Shown here: piece by piece, positions 29,189 to 37,740 of the stretch
Position numbering within the stretch: the first letter of the stretch is position 1
Layout: every line of letters begins with the position of its first letter
Origin: Methylocystis echinoides
Lineage (GTDB): Bacteria > Pseudomonadota > Alphaproteobacteria > Rhizobiales > Beijerinckiaceae
DNA: 64,000 bases
Reading direction: 5' to 3'
NCBI RefSeq assembly: GCF_040687965.1
Contig: NZ_CP156084.1
Coordinates: 510,501-574,500, forward strand
Program-made: the position numbers and the translations under genes
The notes under the pieces: generated by a model
What the model saw: only the letters and a program-made list of their open reading frames with translations
The model's database searches: none
What the model was told of the DNA's origin: nothing

Positions 29189-29488
29189 TCACGGAGCGCC
29201 GAAGTTCAGCGGGACCTGAGCCTGGATCACGACGTTCTTGTTGATCGCGTCGCCGCCCTTGGAGGTGTCGCCGATCTTCTGGCCGAGCTCAGCGCTCTGC
29301 GAAACCTTGCCGGTGGTGCTGTTGACCGGAACCTGCGCCTGCACGAGGAAGGACTTGTTCAGGGCGAAGCCGCCCTTCGAGGTATCGCCGATCGTCTGGT
29401 TGAGCTTCAGCGACTGGCTGATGTCGAGGGCGAAGGCGAAGTTGGTGGACAGGGCCACAGCGGCCGAAACGAGAAGAAGTTTTTTCAT
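29189..29488 (-). CDS. Small secreted protein with an internal duplication
   Basis: The 99-residue product has a classic signal peptide (MKKLLLVSAAVALSTNFAFA) and a mature part of two near-identical halves: LNQTIGDTSKGGFALNKSF-VQAQVPVN and LGQKIGDTSKGGDAINKNV-IQAQVPLN. GGAGG lies shortly before the ATG, and a strong terminator follows, so this is a monocistronic, probably well-expressed gene. No family recognised. It is probably periplasmic or exported; the IGDTSKGG motif is unusual enough to search for. Confidence 0.78.
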   Translation of the reverse strand: MKKLLLVSAAVALSTNFAFALDISQSLKLNQTIGDTSKGGFALNKSFLVQAQVPVNSTTGKVSQSAELGQKIGDTSKGGDAINKNVVIQAQVPLNFGAP

Positions 29489-29785
29489 TAATAATTCCTC
29501 CGGAGGGGAAGCTTCAACAAGCTTCGAAGACTACCTACCCCGCCGGCGCAGGTCTCGATAGGCGCCATTTTGGCCAGCGTTGGACACGCTTTTGCCCAAA
29601 AGGAGGGGGTGGGGCGCCCAAGAGGACAGACGAATAAGCTAGACCTTGAGCTTGCCAATCGAGGGCGCTTGAGCGTCGCGCGGCCCCTGGAGAAAAAACG
29701 ACCCTCCCGCAAGTAACGGACAGCGTGCCATGAGCGCCATAGAACCTATTTGTTGTGAGCCCGATCTGCAAAAGCCGGAACGGAA

Positions 29786-30817
29786 GTGACGACATACCTC
29801 TATGAAGCGCCTGCGCCTCAACTTGGCCAACGGCTCGCACGCGAATGGCGCCGTGCTGAAGCGATGGGCATTACAATCGATCAGGCCCTCGGCGCACAGG
29901 ATGACGATGCGCGGCGTCTCAGCAAAGCGGCGCATAAGAGGCTAGGAGCCGGAGATACGCTGGTCGTGAGCAGCGTGGGCGCGCTCGGCGCAAGTTACGC
30001 AGAAATATCCGACGCGATTCGCGACCTGATGCGTCGCAGAATTTCCCTGCGTTCAATTGACGAAAATCTCACTTTCAATGGCGCCATTCAGGACTGCGGC
30101 GCGCAGGCGTCGCGGGATGCGCTGATTGCCTTTGCGGCCGCGGCAGCCGCGGTCGCAAAAAGCGCTCAGCGCGCAGCCGAGCAAGGCCAAGCCCGTCTTC
30201 TCGAGGCCAAGGCGCTCGAAGACGGAGACAGAGAGAGCAACCCCACTGTCCCTCAACTCGGCGTGATTGCGGCACAGCTCGGCGCCCTCGCGCTCGCCGC
30301 CTATTTATTCACTGCAACGGACACGAATCGGTCTGAACCCGCGCCGCCATCCGCACAGGTCCATGAACACGCCCAAAACACCGAACCGGCGAGAGAGCCG
30401 CCTCTTTATGCTTCCAAAGACTTTCTCTCCGAAATAAAGCCCCCGGCTCCCGGGACGAAATCGGAAGCCGCCGCATCGCCTTCTTCACGTGCGCCAGGCG
30501 AACTCGCTGGAGAGCAGGGCGACGAAGAGAAATCCAACATCGCTCGGCAAGACTTTCAGCTTTCTCGCGAACGCGAACTCGCTGTTTTCGCCGCAGTCGG
30601 CGATTGGCGGTCAGCTAAACTGAAAGGGAACGCGCTTCCGATCGAAGTGGGCGCGCATGTCCCGCCCAACGTGCGCCTCTCAACCTTCCCTCGCAGGCTC
30701 GTCCGGCAGGAGCCAAAACTTGGCGGCTACAAGTTTATCGTCGCCGGCCGCCGCATCCTTGTCGTTGAACCCGCAGCAAGGCAGGTCGTCGCCGTCTTTG
30801 GCGGGCCGACGGTGTAA
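29786..30817 (+). CDS. Degenerate serine-recombinase-like domain fused to a membrane helix and DUF1236-like C-terminus
   Basis: The 343-residue product starts at GTG 29786. Residues 1 to about 140 follow the resolvase pattern (GAGDTLVVSSVGALGASYAEISDAIRDLMRRRISLRSIDE), but the catalytic serine near residue 10 and the arginines of the RLGR motif are missing. A hydrophobic helix follows at about 157-175 (IAAQLGALALAAYLF), then a disordered linker and a C-terminal segment (about 290-343: PPNVRLSTFPRRL, YKFIVAGRRILVVEPAARQVVAVF) like DUF1236. It is unlikely to recombine DNA; a membrane-anchored sensor or assembly role is possible. Confidence 0.65.
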   Translation: MTTYLYEAPAPQLGQRLAREWRRAEAMGITIDQALGAQDDDARRLSKAAHKRLGAGDTLVVSSVGALGASYAEISDAIRDLMRRRISLRSIDENLTFNGAIQDCGAQASRDALIAFAAAAAAVAKSAQRAAEQGQARLLEAKALEDGDRESNPTVPQLGVIAAQLGALALAAYLFTATDTNRSEPAPPSAQVHEHAQNTEPAREPPLYASKDFLSEIKPPAPGTKSEAAASPSSRAPGELAGEQGDEEKSNIARQDFQLSRERELAVFAAVGDWRSAKLKGNALPIEVGAHVPPNVRLSTFPRRLVRQEPKLGGYKFIVAGRRILVVEPAARQVVAVFGGPTV

Positions 30818-30826
30818 CTGTCGGCC
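30804..30826 (+). terminator. Hairpin overlapping the end of the recombinase-like gene
   Basis: GGCCGAC (30804-30810) pairs with GTCGGCC (30820-30826) around a 9-base loop that holds the stop codon. There is no clean T-run after it. It lies between convergent genes. Confidence 0.35.
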
Positions 30827-30865
30827 TTGCGAAGTTTGTAATTTCGCTTTCGGCTTGGAGGCCCT

Positions 30866-32218
30866 CTAGGGAACGTTCTCGAGACAACTCGCCTTGCCGG
30901 CGCGTTTCAAAGCAATAGCTCGCCATATTGCTTCAGCGCTGTTTCTCTGCCCGTCCATGGCGGACATGCGCTGGCCAAGGTCTTTGGCAGCTTTTCCAAA
31001 GCGCTCGCTTTCAACAATTTGCTGGACCGCTTTCTGTATGTTCGCGGCGGTCCATTTACTCCTCGGAATATGAATGCCGGATCCGCTCGCTTCGATATTG
31101 GCAAGATTCACGAATTGCTCAGCCTGGGCGGCCACGCCGACAAGCGGGGTGCCCGAACAGATCGCGGTCTGTAGCGTTCCCTGCCCGCCATGACAGATGA
31201 CGATATCCGCCATTGCATTGACGGCTTCCGCTGGGACAAACTTGTCCGTAATATAAACGTTCTCCCTGTCTCCAAGAACCGATCTCGCCTCATCGATCGG
31301 GCAAACGGACTCCGGTGAAAGAACTACCCCCGACCAGTTTCTGCCGATACCGAAGGTGAATGCCTTGACGATTTCCAGTAACTGGCCTTTCAGGCCGGAA
31401 CTGCCGAGCGTACAAAATAGCCTGAGCTTAGTGGAATCCTGGAATATGTCCCTTATCGGAGCGTCCACGCATGTGTCTTTCTCGGATCGCGAAAACACAG
31501 GACCTGTGAATACGATATCGGAGGAAAAACCGCCCGAACCATAAAAATCCGGAAAATCGTTAACAATTGTGAGATCGGCTTTCAAAAGGTCGAATATGTT
31601 TACGAGAGGCTTTTTCCATCCCACCTGACGCGCCGCCCACAAGATATTCGGTTGCCGCAACGGCGGACAACGCTTCTTTATCGCTCGCGGGACCATCCTG
31701 AAGACGGCTTTTCGAATTGGCGGAGGAAGCAAGTTTCCGAGAGGCGCGTCCTCTGGAACTTCCTTGATCACATCCAACATTTGTTCTGTCGTAAGGGGAA
31801 TGGGTACATAACAGATTCCGAGAATATCTTGCTCCAGCATCCTATAGGCAATGCCCGCCATGGGCCAGAAGCCATAGAGCACCACATTTGGCCGAAGGCG
31901 CTGATATGCTGAAATTTCACCCTCTATCAATGCCTTAGCGAGCGCCTTGTCGCCAATAAAATTACTTTCGGTCATTTTGTAATCGTGGCGCTCTCCAACG
32001 CCTTTCGTTCTCGGCTCGGCGTGATGAATCTTGAACCCGAGGTCGAGAACTTTCTTCTCGAACCGGCTGCCGCGAGAAATGAATATGATGTCGTAGTCAA
32101 TGTCCGCGGGCGCGTATTTTCTCAGACCGAGCGCAATCTCGATGGCGCGGGTTGCGTCCCCGGCGTCTTGGAAGACCGTGCTTATCACAATCCTCACGGT
32201 TTCCTGCGCGCGTTGCAT
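30866..32218 (-). CDS. UGT/MGT-type glycosyltransferase (GT1-like)
   Basis: The 450-residue product has the two-domain GT-B plan: an N-terminal acceptor domain (RIVISTVFQDAGDATRAIEIA) and a C-terminal donor domain with the UGT-like core VICHGGQGTLQTAICSGTPLVGVAAQAEQ near residues 355-383. There is no signal peptide or membrane helix. It is the last gene of the polyketide operon, 30 bases after the DevB-like gene, so its likely job is to glycosylate the lipid or polyketide before export. Donor sugar and acceptor are unknown. Alternatives are macrolide- or sterol-type glycosyltransferases of the same fold. Confidence 0.82.
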   Translation of the reverse strand: MQRAQETVRIVISTVFQDAGDATRAIEIALGLRKYAPADIDYDIIFISRGSRFEKKVLDLGFKIHHAEPRTKGVGERHDYKMTESNFIGDKALAKALIEGEISAYQRLRPNVVLYGFWPMAGIAYRMLEQDILGICYVPIPLTTEQMLDVIKEVPEDAPLGNLLPPPIRKAVFRMVPRAIKKRCPPLRQPNILWAARQVGWKKPLVNIFDLLKADLTIVNDFPDFYGSGGFSSDIVFTGPVFSRSEKDTCVDAPIRDIFQDSTKLRLFCTLGSSGLKGQLLEIVKAFTFGIGRNWSGVVLSPESVCPIDEARSVLGDRENVYITDKFVPAEAVNAMADIVICHGGQGTLQTAICSGTPLVGVAAQAEQFVNLANIEASGSGIHIPRSKWTAANIQKAVQQIVESERFGKAAKDLGQRMSAMDGQRNSAEAIWRAIALKRAGKASCLENVP

Positions 32219-32248
32219 CGGTTCTCTCCGGACCGTTAAGCCATTTAG

Positions 32249-33376
32249 TCAGCGAGAGCCCGCCACGGAGGCCTCGGTCCTTTCATGGGACATCCTTTGC
32301 TTTGCTAGGGGACGTTCGCCAAGAGGAGGAGCAGGGGTTAAGAAATACGCATCTACGCGAAGGCCGATCGGCGCCCTCACATTTGGATCAAGATGAATGA
32401 AGGCTTGAAGGATCTTGGCGTCGAGTTTGTCCGCAGGACGGCCAGTCTGGATTTGCTTTGCGCCCATTCGGGAGGCGACCCGATAGACCGTTCCGCGGAA
32501 CTTTTTGCCAGGAAAAGCATCCGCTAGAATTTCGACGCGTTGCCCAACTTTGACACGCGCGGCGTCCGTCTCGTCCACCTCCGCTCTCACCTGCAAGCCG
32601 TTGATATTCCCGACGATCGCTATCGGGGTCGGAGGCGTCGCAGAGACCGACTCGCCCCCCAAGCGCATTCGACGCAATACGATTCCAGAAATCGGCGACC
32701 TGATGAGGGTTTTATCCAGCAAGGCCGAGGCCAGCGCAACGTTCGCTTTGGCTAGATCAACATGAGCCTGAGCCGCGGCGATATCCTCGCTCCGGGACCC
32801 CGCCTCAATAGCGGCAAGCTTTTCCGCCGCCGCAGCCGCCCGCGCTTTAGCTACGTCCAGATCTGACGCGGCCTTGTCCAACACTGCCTTCGGCGAAACG
32901 CCGCTTTTTACGAGAGGCGCCCGCCGGTCGTATTCCCGGCGAGCGTAGTCGAGACCTGCATGCGCCTCTGAAAGCGCCGCCTGCGCCTCTCGCCGCTGTT
33001 CGGGCCGCGCGCCGTTAACCGTTTTGTCCAATTCCGCCCGGCGCAGCGCCAGTTCGGCGCGCGCCGAGTCCAAACGGGCGGCCTGCTCGGCGTTGTTCAC
33101 GATCGCGATCACCTCGCCGGCCGTCACTTCATCGTTTTCCTCGACGCGCACCTCTCTCAAAATCCCATTAGCTTCGGCGGCGACCTCACGCTCTTCGTTC
33201 AACGGCTCAATGAGACCCGGCGCCACGGCCACGTGCGGCGTGACCTCGGGCGTGGAGGCTCTGGACGAGGTGGCGTTAACGGACGTCGCCTCGGGCGTAC
33301 CTCCAAAGCCGAACCATAAGGCTACCGCTGAGAAGGCAACGACAATAGCGATCGCGGTCCCTTTAGAGAGCTTCAT
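32249..33376 (-). CDS. HlyD/DevB-like periplasmic adaptor of an ABC exporter
   Basis: The 375-residue product has an N-terminal membrane anchor (about 8-25), split biotinyl-lipoyl halves (ANGILREVRVEENDEVTAG near 70-90 and IRSPISGIVLRRMRLGGESV near 225-245) around an alpha-helical hairpin (about 100-215), and a beta-barrel domain. This is the membrane-fusion protein of tripartite exporters and resembles DevB of heterocyst glycolipid export. Its start overlaps the DevA-like gene as ATGA, so the three exporter genes are translationally coupled. The outer-membrane partner is probably the TolC-type protein at 48260-49729. Confidence 0.87.
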   Translation of the reverse strand: MKLSKGTAIAIVVAFSAVALWFGFGGTPEATSVNATSSRASTPEVTPHVAVAPGLIEPLNEEREVAAEANGILREVRVEENDEVTAGEVIAIVNNAEQAARLDSARAELALRRAELDKTVNGARPEQRREAQAALSEAHAGLDYARREYDRRAPLVKSGVSPKAVLDKAASDLDVAKARAAAAAEKLAAIEAGSRSEDIAAAQAHVDLAKANVALASALLDKTLIRSPISGIVLRRMRLGGESVSATPPTPIAIVGNINGLQVRAEVDETDAARVKVGQRVEILADAFPGKKFRGTVYRVASRMGAKQIQTGRPADKLDAKILQAFIHLDPNVRAPIGLRVDAYFLTPAPPLGERPLAKQRMSHERTEASVAGSR

Positions 33377-34095
33377 CCGGCGGATTCCTTTTCGTGCGGC
33401 CAGCGCCGGGGCGCAGTCTCACAGCGCGTGATACGGCCATCCTCTAAATGTATAATACGATCGGCCAAATGAAAAATTCGTGGATCGTGGGTTACGATCA
33501 CAACTGCATGATTTTGTTTCGCCAAAGCACAAAACAGCTGCATCGCCTTCTGCCCGCTCTCTGCATCGAGAGCCGCGGTCGGCTCGTCGGCCATCAAGAT
33601 TGGCGGGCCGGCGGCCATGGATCTCGCTATGGCGACCCTCTGTCTCTGGCCGCCGCTCAATTGAGAAGGATATGAGTCGAGCCGTTCTCCCAGGCCGACT
33701 TTTATCAAGAGGGCGCGCGCCCGCTCCATAGCTTGCTGCTTTCCGACGCCCAGCAGGTCTAGCGCCACCATTACGTTCTCAGTCGCTGTCAGCACAGGGA
33801 ACAAATTATACGCTTGAAACACGAAGCCAAAGTATCTCAACCTCAGCGCCGCGAGAGCCTCGCTGTCGCGTCCCGAAGCCCTCTCACCACAGACGATCAC
33901 CTGCCCCGACGTCGGCTTGAGAAGGCAGCCTAGGATCTGAAGAAGCGTCGTTTTCCCGCTCCCCGACGGTCCCGCAAGCAGCAGGACCTCACCAGCTCGG
34001 ATCTCGATATTGATGTCATGCAGCACGGTAACCTGATGAGGGCCCAATTCGTAAGTATGGGTAATATTCGCCGCAGTGAGGACGGTCTGTGTCAT
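33373..34095 (-). CDS. DevA/MacB-type ABC transporter ATPase
   Basis: The 240-residue single ATPase has Walker A GPSGSGKTT near 42, the signature LSGGQRQRVAIARSM near 145, Walker B ILMADEPTAALD near 165 and the H-loop VTHD near 198. It belongs to the LolD/DevA/MacB group that powers extrusion of lipids and proteins across the envelope. It overlaps by four bases with the permease upstream and with the adaptor downstream. Confidence 0.92.
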   Translation of the reverse strand: MTQTVLTAANITHTYELGPHQVTVLHDINIEIRAGEVLLLAGPSGSGKTTLLQILGCLLKPTSGQVIVCGERASGRDSEALAALRLRYFGFVFQAYNLFPVLTATENVMVALDLLGVGKQQAMERARALLIKVGLGERLDSYPSQLSGGQRQRVAIARSMAAGPPILMADEPTAALDAESGQKAMQLFCALAKQNHAVVIVTHDPRIFHLADRIIHLEDGRITRCETAPRRWPHEKESAG

Positions 34096-35300
34096 CGGAA
34101 GACCTTGACCGGATCGATGGCGGTTATTTTGCTAAGAGAAACAACGGATGCGCCGACGCACATTGCAATAGAAAGACATCCGATGAGAATTCCGAGCCAT
34201 ATTGGAACTTCTGGCCGGGAGCTTAAGTTTTCGGCAACAACTACGATGATGGCGACAATGGTCAGCCCCAGGACGCTTCCCAAAGCTCCGCCAATTACCG
34301 CCTGCTGGATAACGATTGAGTAAAGATATGACCGAGGCCCGCCAATCGCTCGAATGACCGCATATTCAGGGAGCCGATCCATGGTGCTGGCGTAGAGCGT
34401 CTGCGCAGAGATCACAATGCCAACCAGCAGCGCGAGAAGCGCGGAACCGATGATCGTAGCGCCAGCGCCTGTGGTAAAAAGCCAATACATCTCGCTCCGC
34501 CGCGAGAACTCAGACGCGGTCAAAACGTCGACATCAGGCATCTTATTCTTTAACTTTACAATAACATCGTTTTGATCGGCGCCGTTCTTCAGCTTTATCA
34601 GCACATATGTAATGTCATTATCCGACTTACGAAGAAATAGGCGTCCATTTCGCAAAGACGTAAACACATAGGGCGATTGCGTGAATGTACGCATTCCACG
34701 GGTAAAGCCGACGACTCGAGCGCGCCGATCGTTTATTTCTGCGACTTGATTGAGCCCGGTTACCCCTAATTTCTCCGCATACAGCTCATCGATAACGACC
34801 CCGTCCGGGCTGGCTAGCGCTTCTCTCACGCTTGGACCCTTCGCCAAACTCGGAGGAAGCCCCATCTCCGCATCTGGGTCAACCCCGATAACGATGACGG
34901 TCTGCCGCAAACCATCGCTCCTCTGCCAGAAGCTAAAGTGCAAAAAATACGATTCGGCCCGCTCGATTCCAGGCACTGAAAGAGCCTGAAATCTTCTTCG
35001 TTCCTGGATTGGCGTTGCGAGATCAACGCTCAGCGCGCGCGGGGCGGCTATCCACAGATCCGCGCCCGCCTGATCGACGATTATGGAAGTCGTATGCATG
35101 AAATTTAAAAGCATTCCCAACTGAATTCCGATGAGAAGAGTTGAGAAGGCGATGCCGACAAGAGTGACTGCAAAACGTAGCCGATCGTGAATCAGGTTAC
35201 GCCATGCAATTAATATCGTCAGACCCAGGCGGATTCTGCTCGAACGGTCGGGCCGATCGAATCCGAGGGGGACGGTCCGTGCGCTACTCCGGGATGACAT
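34092..35300 (-). CDS. DevC/MacB-type ABC permease
   Basis: The 402-residue permease has the FtsX/MacB/DevC layout: one helix near residues 38-62, a large periplasmic domain (about 70-270), then three helices near 280-390. The C-terminal domain contains DRLPEYAVIRAIGGPRSYLYSIV, typical of DevC. With the coupled ATPase and adaptor it makes a three-gene exporter of the heterocyst-glycolipid class. It lies 59 bases after an unknown small gene. Confidence 0.9.
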   Translation of the reverse strand: MSSRSSARTVPLGFDRPDRSSRIRLGLTILIAWRNLIHDRLRFAVTLVGIAFSTLLIGIQLGMLLNFMHTTSIIVDQAGADLWIAAPRALSVDLATPIQERRRFQALSVPGIERAESYFLHFSFWQRSDGLRQTVIVIGVDPDAEMGLPPSLAKGPSVREALASPDGVVIDELYAEKLGVTGLNQVAEINDRRARVVGFTRGMRTFTQSPYVFTSLRNGRLFLRKSDNDITYVLIKLKNGADQNDVIVKLKNKMPDVDVLTASEFSRRSEMYWLFTTGAGATIIGSALLALLVGIVISAQTLYASTMDRLPEYAVIRAIGGPRSYLYSIVIQQAVIGGALGSVLGLTIVAIIVVVAENLSSRPEVPIWLGILIGCLSIAMCVGASVVSLSKITAIDPVKVFR

Positions 35301-35359
35301 CGGACCGCCTTACCTACCGCTTGCGTATGAGAAATATTTTGAGGAGGCGCGCCGCTCTG

Positions 35360-35833
35360 TCAGGCGACGCGCTTATTTTGCTTGGGCGAACGGGATCGCG
35401 CGCGCGAGAAAATCGCTCTCAGTCCGGGCGGGATGGCGTCCGCGATACGGTCCTGCGCCCATTGAAGACGCCTGCCCGAATCGGCGCGGCGGCGATCCTG
35501 GCTTGGCAATGCGACAAACCGGCCGATGAATACGACACCAGGGGTCTGCCGATCTCCTAGACCGACCGCGAGCGAGGGCGCGAGCTTCGCAAAGCGAGAC
35601 GGCCCCTCGCTCAACTCGAAAAGCTTCTCTCTGGCCAATTCGTTCGCTAATGCTTGACCCGTCAAGGCGTATAATTTGTAGACCATGCCCCGATGCTTTC
35701 TTTCATTATCCGCGCTCGGCTCCGACTCGAAAAAGCAATAAGCATCATTATACCAAGCATGGCCCTCTAACATCTCGCTCGTCGGGTTCCGCATCCAAGT
35801 GATCTCGATTTCTTCGTCAGGCAGGAAGTACAT
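35360..35833 (-). CDS. Hypothetical protein in the polyketide operon
   Basis: The 157-residue product is not recognised. The N-terminal half is acidic and aromatic (YFLPDEEIEITWMRNP, AWYNDAYCFFE), and the C-terminal half is basic (RDRRRADSGRR, SRARSRSPKQNKR). The ATG at 35833 is chosen because GGAGGTAA lies just before it; the in-frame ATG at 35845 would put that site inside the gene. It sits between the dehydratase-PPTase gene and the exporter permease with gaps of 26 and 59 bases, so it is probably part of the operon. Confidence 0.6.
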   Translation of the reverse strand: MYFLPDEEIEITWMRNPTSEMLEGHAWYNDAYCFFESEPSADNERKHRGMVYKLYALTGQALANELAREKLFELSEGPSRFAKLAPSLAVGLGDRQTPGVVFIGRFVALPSQDRRRADSGRRLQWAQDRIADAIPPGLRAIFSRARSRSPKQNKRVA

Positions 35834-35859
35834 ATTTACCTCCATAACTTGGATAAAGT

Positions 35860-37740
35860 TCAGGTCATGGCGACTTGCTCCGAAGCAGCCACTTGCGTCG
35901 CATATGCAAGGATATAATCTTCGTCACGGAACGTCTGAACCGGATATACGCGGGCGCGCGCCTGATCCATGATTATGATCTCTCCGTTTTCCATGATCTG
36001 CACCGCTTCGAGCGATTTCATCAAACTTCCAATCCCAACTCCAAGGAGCTTGGCGACAGCCTCCTTGGCGCACCATAATTTGGTGCACAAGACGTCGAAC
36101 TCCTCAGGACTGAAAGCTGCAAGCAAGTCCCGCTCACGATCACATATGAATGCTTCCAACACTGCCGCATCTCTGGTTTTAATTTGTTCAATATCCACGC
36201 CCACCGGTTCGCTCTGCGCTATCGCAATCGCACGATCGTTGCAATGCGCTATAGAGATTTTCGGCGCAACGCCCGCGGCGCCTAGGGTTACGCGTGGCGG
36301 TCCGTCGCCATCGTCGGAATTTAGAGGCACGGCCGCCGGATGAAGAAAGTCCTGAGAGAGATCGCTCCTGACCCATTTCCGAGCGGCGTCCTTGGCCACG
36401 ACCCGCCCCAGGAGCCACTGTCGCTGGCGTTCAGGAAAGCGCTTCAAGGCTTTGTATCGCTGAAATTCGACTTCATCCAAGTAATAACGCGCGAGCAACA
36501 TGAGATCGAAACCACGCAAATCCTCGTCCGAAACCATCAAGGATACGCTTTGGGGCGCACTTGGGCCGATTGGCGCGTCTCGACTCAAAAGATAGCGATG
36601 AGGTAAGCGACGGAAGTCAACGATGCGTCGAGGCCATTTGAATTTCCAACTGCGCCAGTCGGCGATCCTCATCCAGACGCCGCCTTGGCCGTCCTGGATC
36701 TCGACATTCGCCTGGAGCATCTTTCCTTGATCGTTTGTAATTTCCAACCGAACCGGCGTGAGCGTGCCGACCGGCGGCGTAGGGCAATAAATTTCCAGCC
36801 TGCCCAATCCAATTGGAAACGCGAAACGTTCATGCGCCAAAGCCCAAACGCCGATGAACTGGCCCACGGCATCCAATAGAGTCGGGCACGCGAGGAGTTG
36901 CGGGCTTCGCGTAAAATCGAAAAGATTTTCCGATGACAAGATCACGAAGTCGCCTATCGCGCCATTGTCTGCAACGATCATTTCGCCATGAAGGCACTGG
37001 AAGCTTGGACCATGAAACATATGCCTTTCGGCGTAAAGCGCCTCGCCAGACTGTGGAAAGGACCGCGGGTTCTCGAACTCTGAGAATTCGAAATCGAGCC
37101 CAACGCAGTAGTCGCTCCCGAACAAGACTGTTGCTTCAATAGCGGGAGCCTTTTGGGCCGGGACGTAAATTGACGTCTTAATCCGCGTTACGCCCGTGGA
37201 AGGGTCTCGACCAACAAAGTCCGCAGCGAAGAAGAGATTTGTGGCGTCAGTGTCTTCAAGCTCGATCCACCGAGTCGCCGTGACATTCTCGAAGCCGAGC
37301 AATCCTTCCCCCGGGGCCAGGCAAGCGGCGGCTTCCGCCATCGCCTCTAGACTCATGGTCATGGGCAATACCGGCAGACACGATGACGCGGGCTTTACTC
37401 CTGGCGCGTGCACAAATGAGTGATCTTCCAGATAGAGATCTCGTTGCAAGCAGAGTCGCCGATCGAATCTTATCGCCTTTCCCGGCTCGTAAAGCTTGAC
37501 CGGCCCCAAGAATGGAAGGATTGGACTTTCATCAAGGGAGTTCTCTGGTTCCAAATCGTCAGGGGCTCCAATGCGCGAGGCCCCGAATCCAGCCGATTCG
37601 AAATCTCCTGTTTGTTGTTCTGCCTCGAGCACCCGGCTCACAAGCGGCGAAGCGCCAACCAGCGAACGACCGGAAATGTCGACGGAGGCGGTCGCATCTC
37701 CGAGGGTCAGATCGGTCGGGTCGTGCTTTCCCATAGTCAT
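35860..37740 (-). CDS. Polyketide dehydratase fused to a phosphopantetheinyl transferase
   Basis: The 626-residue product has two parts. Residues about 85-375 resemble a PKS dehydratase double hot-dog: His107 in YLEDHSF and Asp290 in TLLDAVGQ (DxxxQ) take the catalytic places. Residues about 410-615 are a Sfp-type phosphopantetheinyl transferase, with VGVDIEQI near 513-520 and LWCAKEAVAK near 555-564 supplying the Mg2+-binding Asp516, Glu518 and Glu560. The transferase would activate the ACP of the neighbouring synthase, and the dehydratase would act in trans on its intermediates. The ATG overlaps the type III PKS stop (ATGA). The first 85 residues are not recognised. Confidence 0.8.
   Translation of the reverse strand: MTMGKHDPTDLTLGDATASVDISGRSLVGASPLVSRVLEAEQQTGDFESAGFGASRIGAPDDLEPENSLDESPILPFLGPVKLYEPGKAIRFDRRLCLQRDLYLEDHSFVHAPGVKPASSCLPVLPMTMSLEAMAEAAACLAPGEGLLGFENVTATRWIELEDTDATNLFFAADFVGRDPSTGVTRIKTSIYVPAQKAPAIEATVLFGSDYCVGLDFEFSEFENPRSFPQSGEALYAERHMFHGPSFQCLHGEMIVADNGAIGDFVILSSENLFDFTRSPQLLACPTLLDAVGQFIGVWALAHERFAFPIGLGRLEIYCPTPPVGTLTPVRLEITNDQGKMLQANVEIQDGQGGVWMRIADWRSWKFKWPRRIVDFRRLPHRYLLSRDAPIGPSAPQSVSLMVSDEDLRGFDLMLLARYYLDEVEFQRYKALKRFPERQRQWLLGRVVAKDAARKWVRSDLSQDFLHPAAVPLNSDDGDGPPRVTLGAAGVAPKISIAHCNDRAIAIAQSEPVGVDIEQIKTRDAAVLEAFICDRERDLLAAFSPEEFDVLCTKLWCAKEAVAKLLGVGIGSLMKSLEAVQIMENGEIIIMDQARARVYPVQTFRDEDYILAYATQVAASEQVAMT

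Noticed and set aside
30081-30300. Site-specific recombinase as evidence of a mobile element
   Set aside because: The resolvase-like domain lacks catalytic residues, and no att-like repeats, tRNA or other mobility genes flank it.
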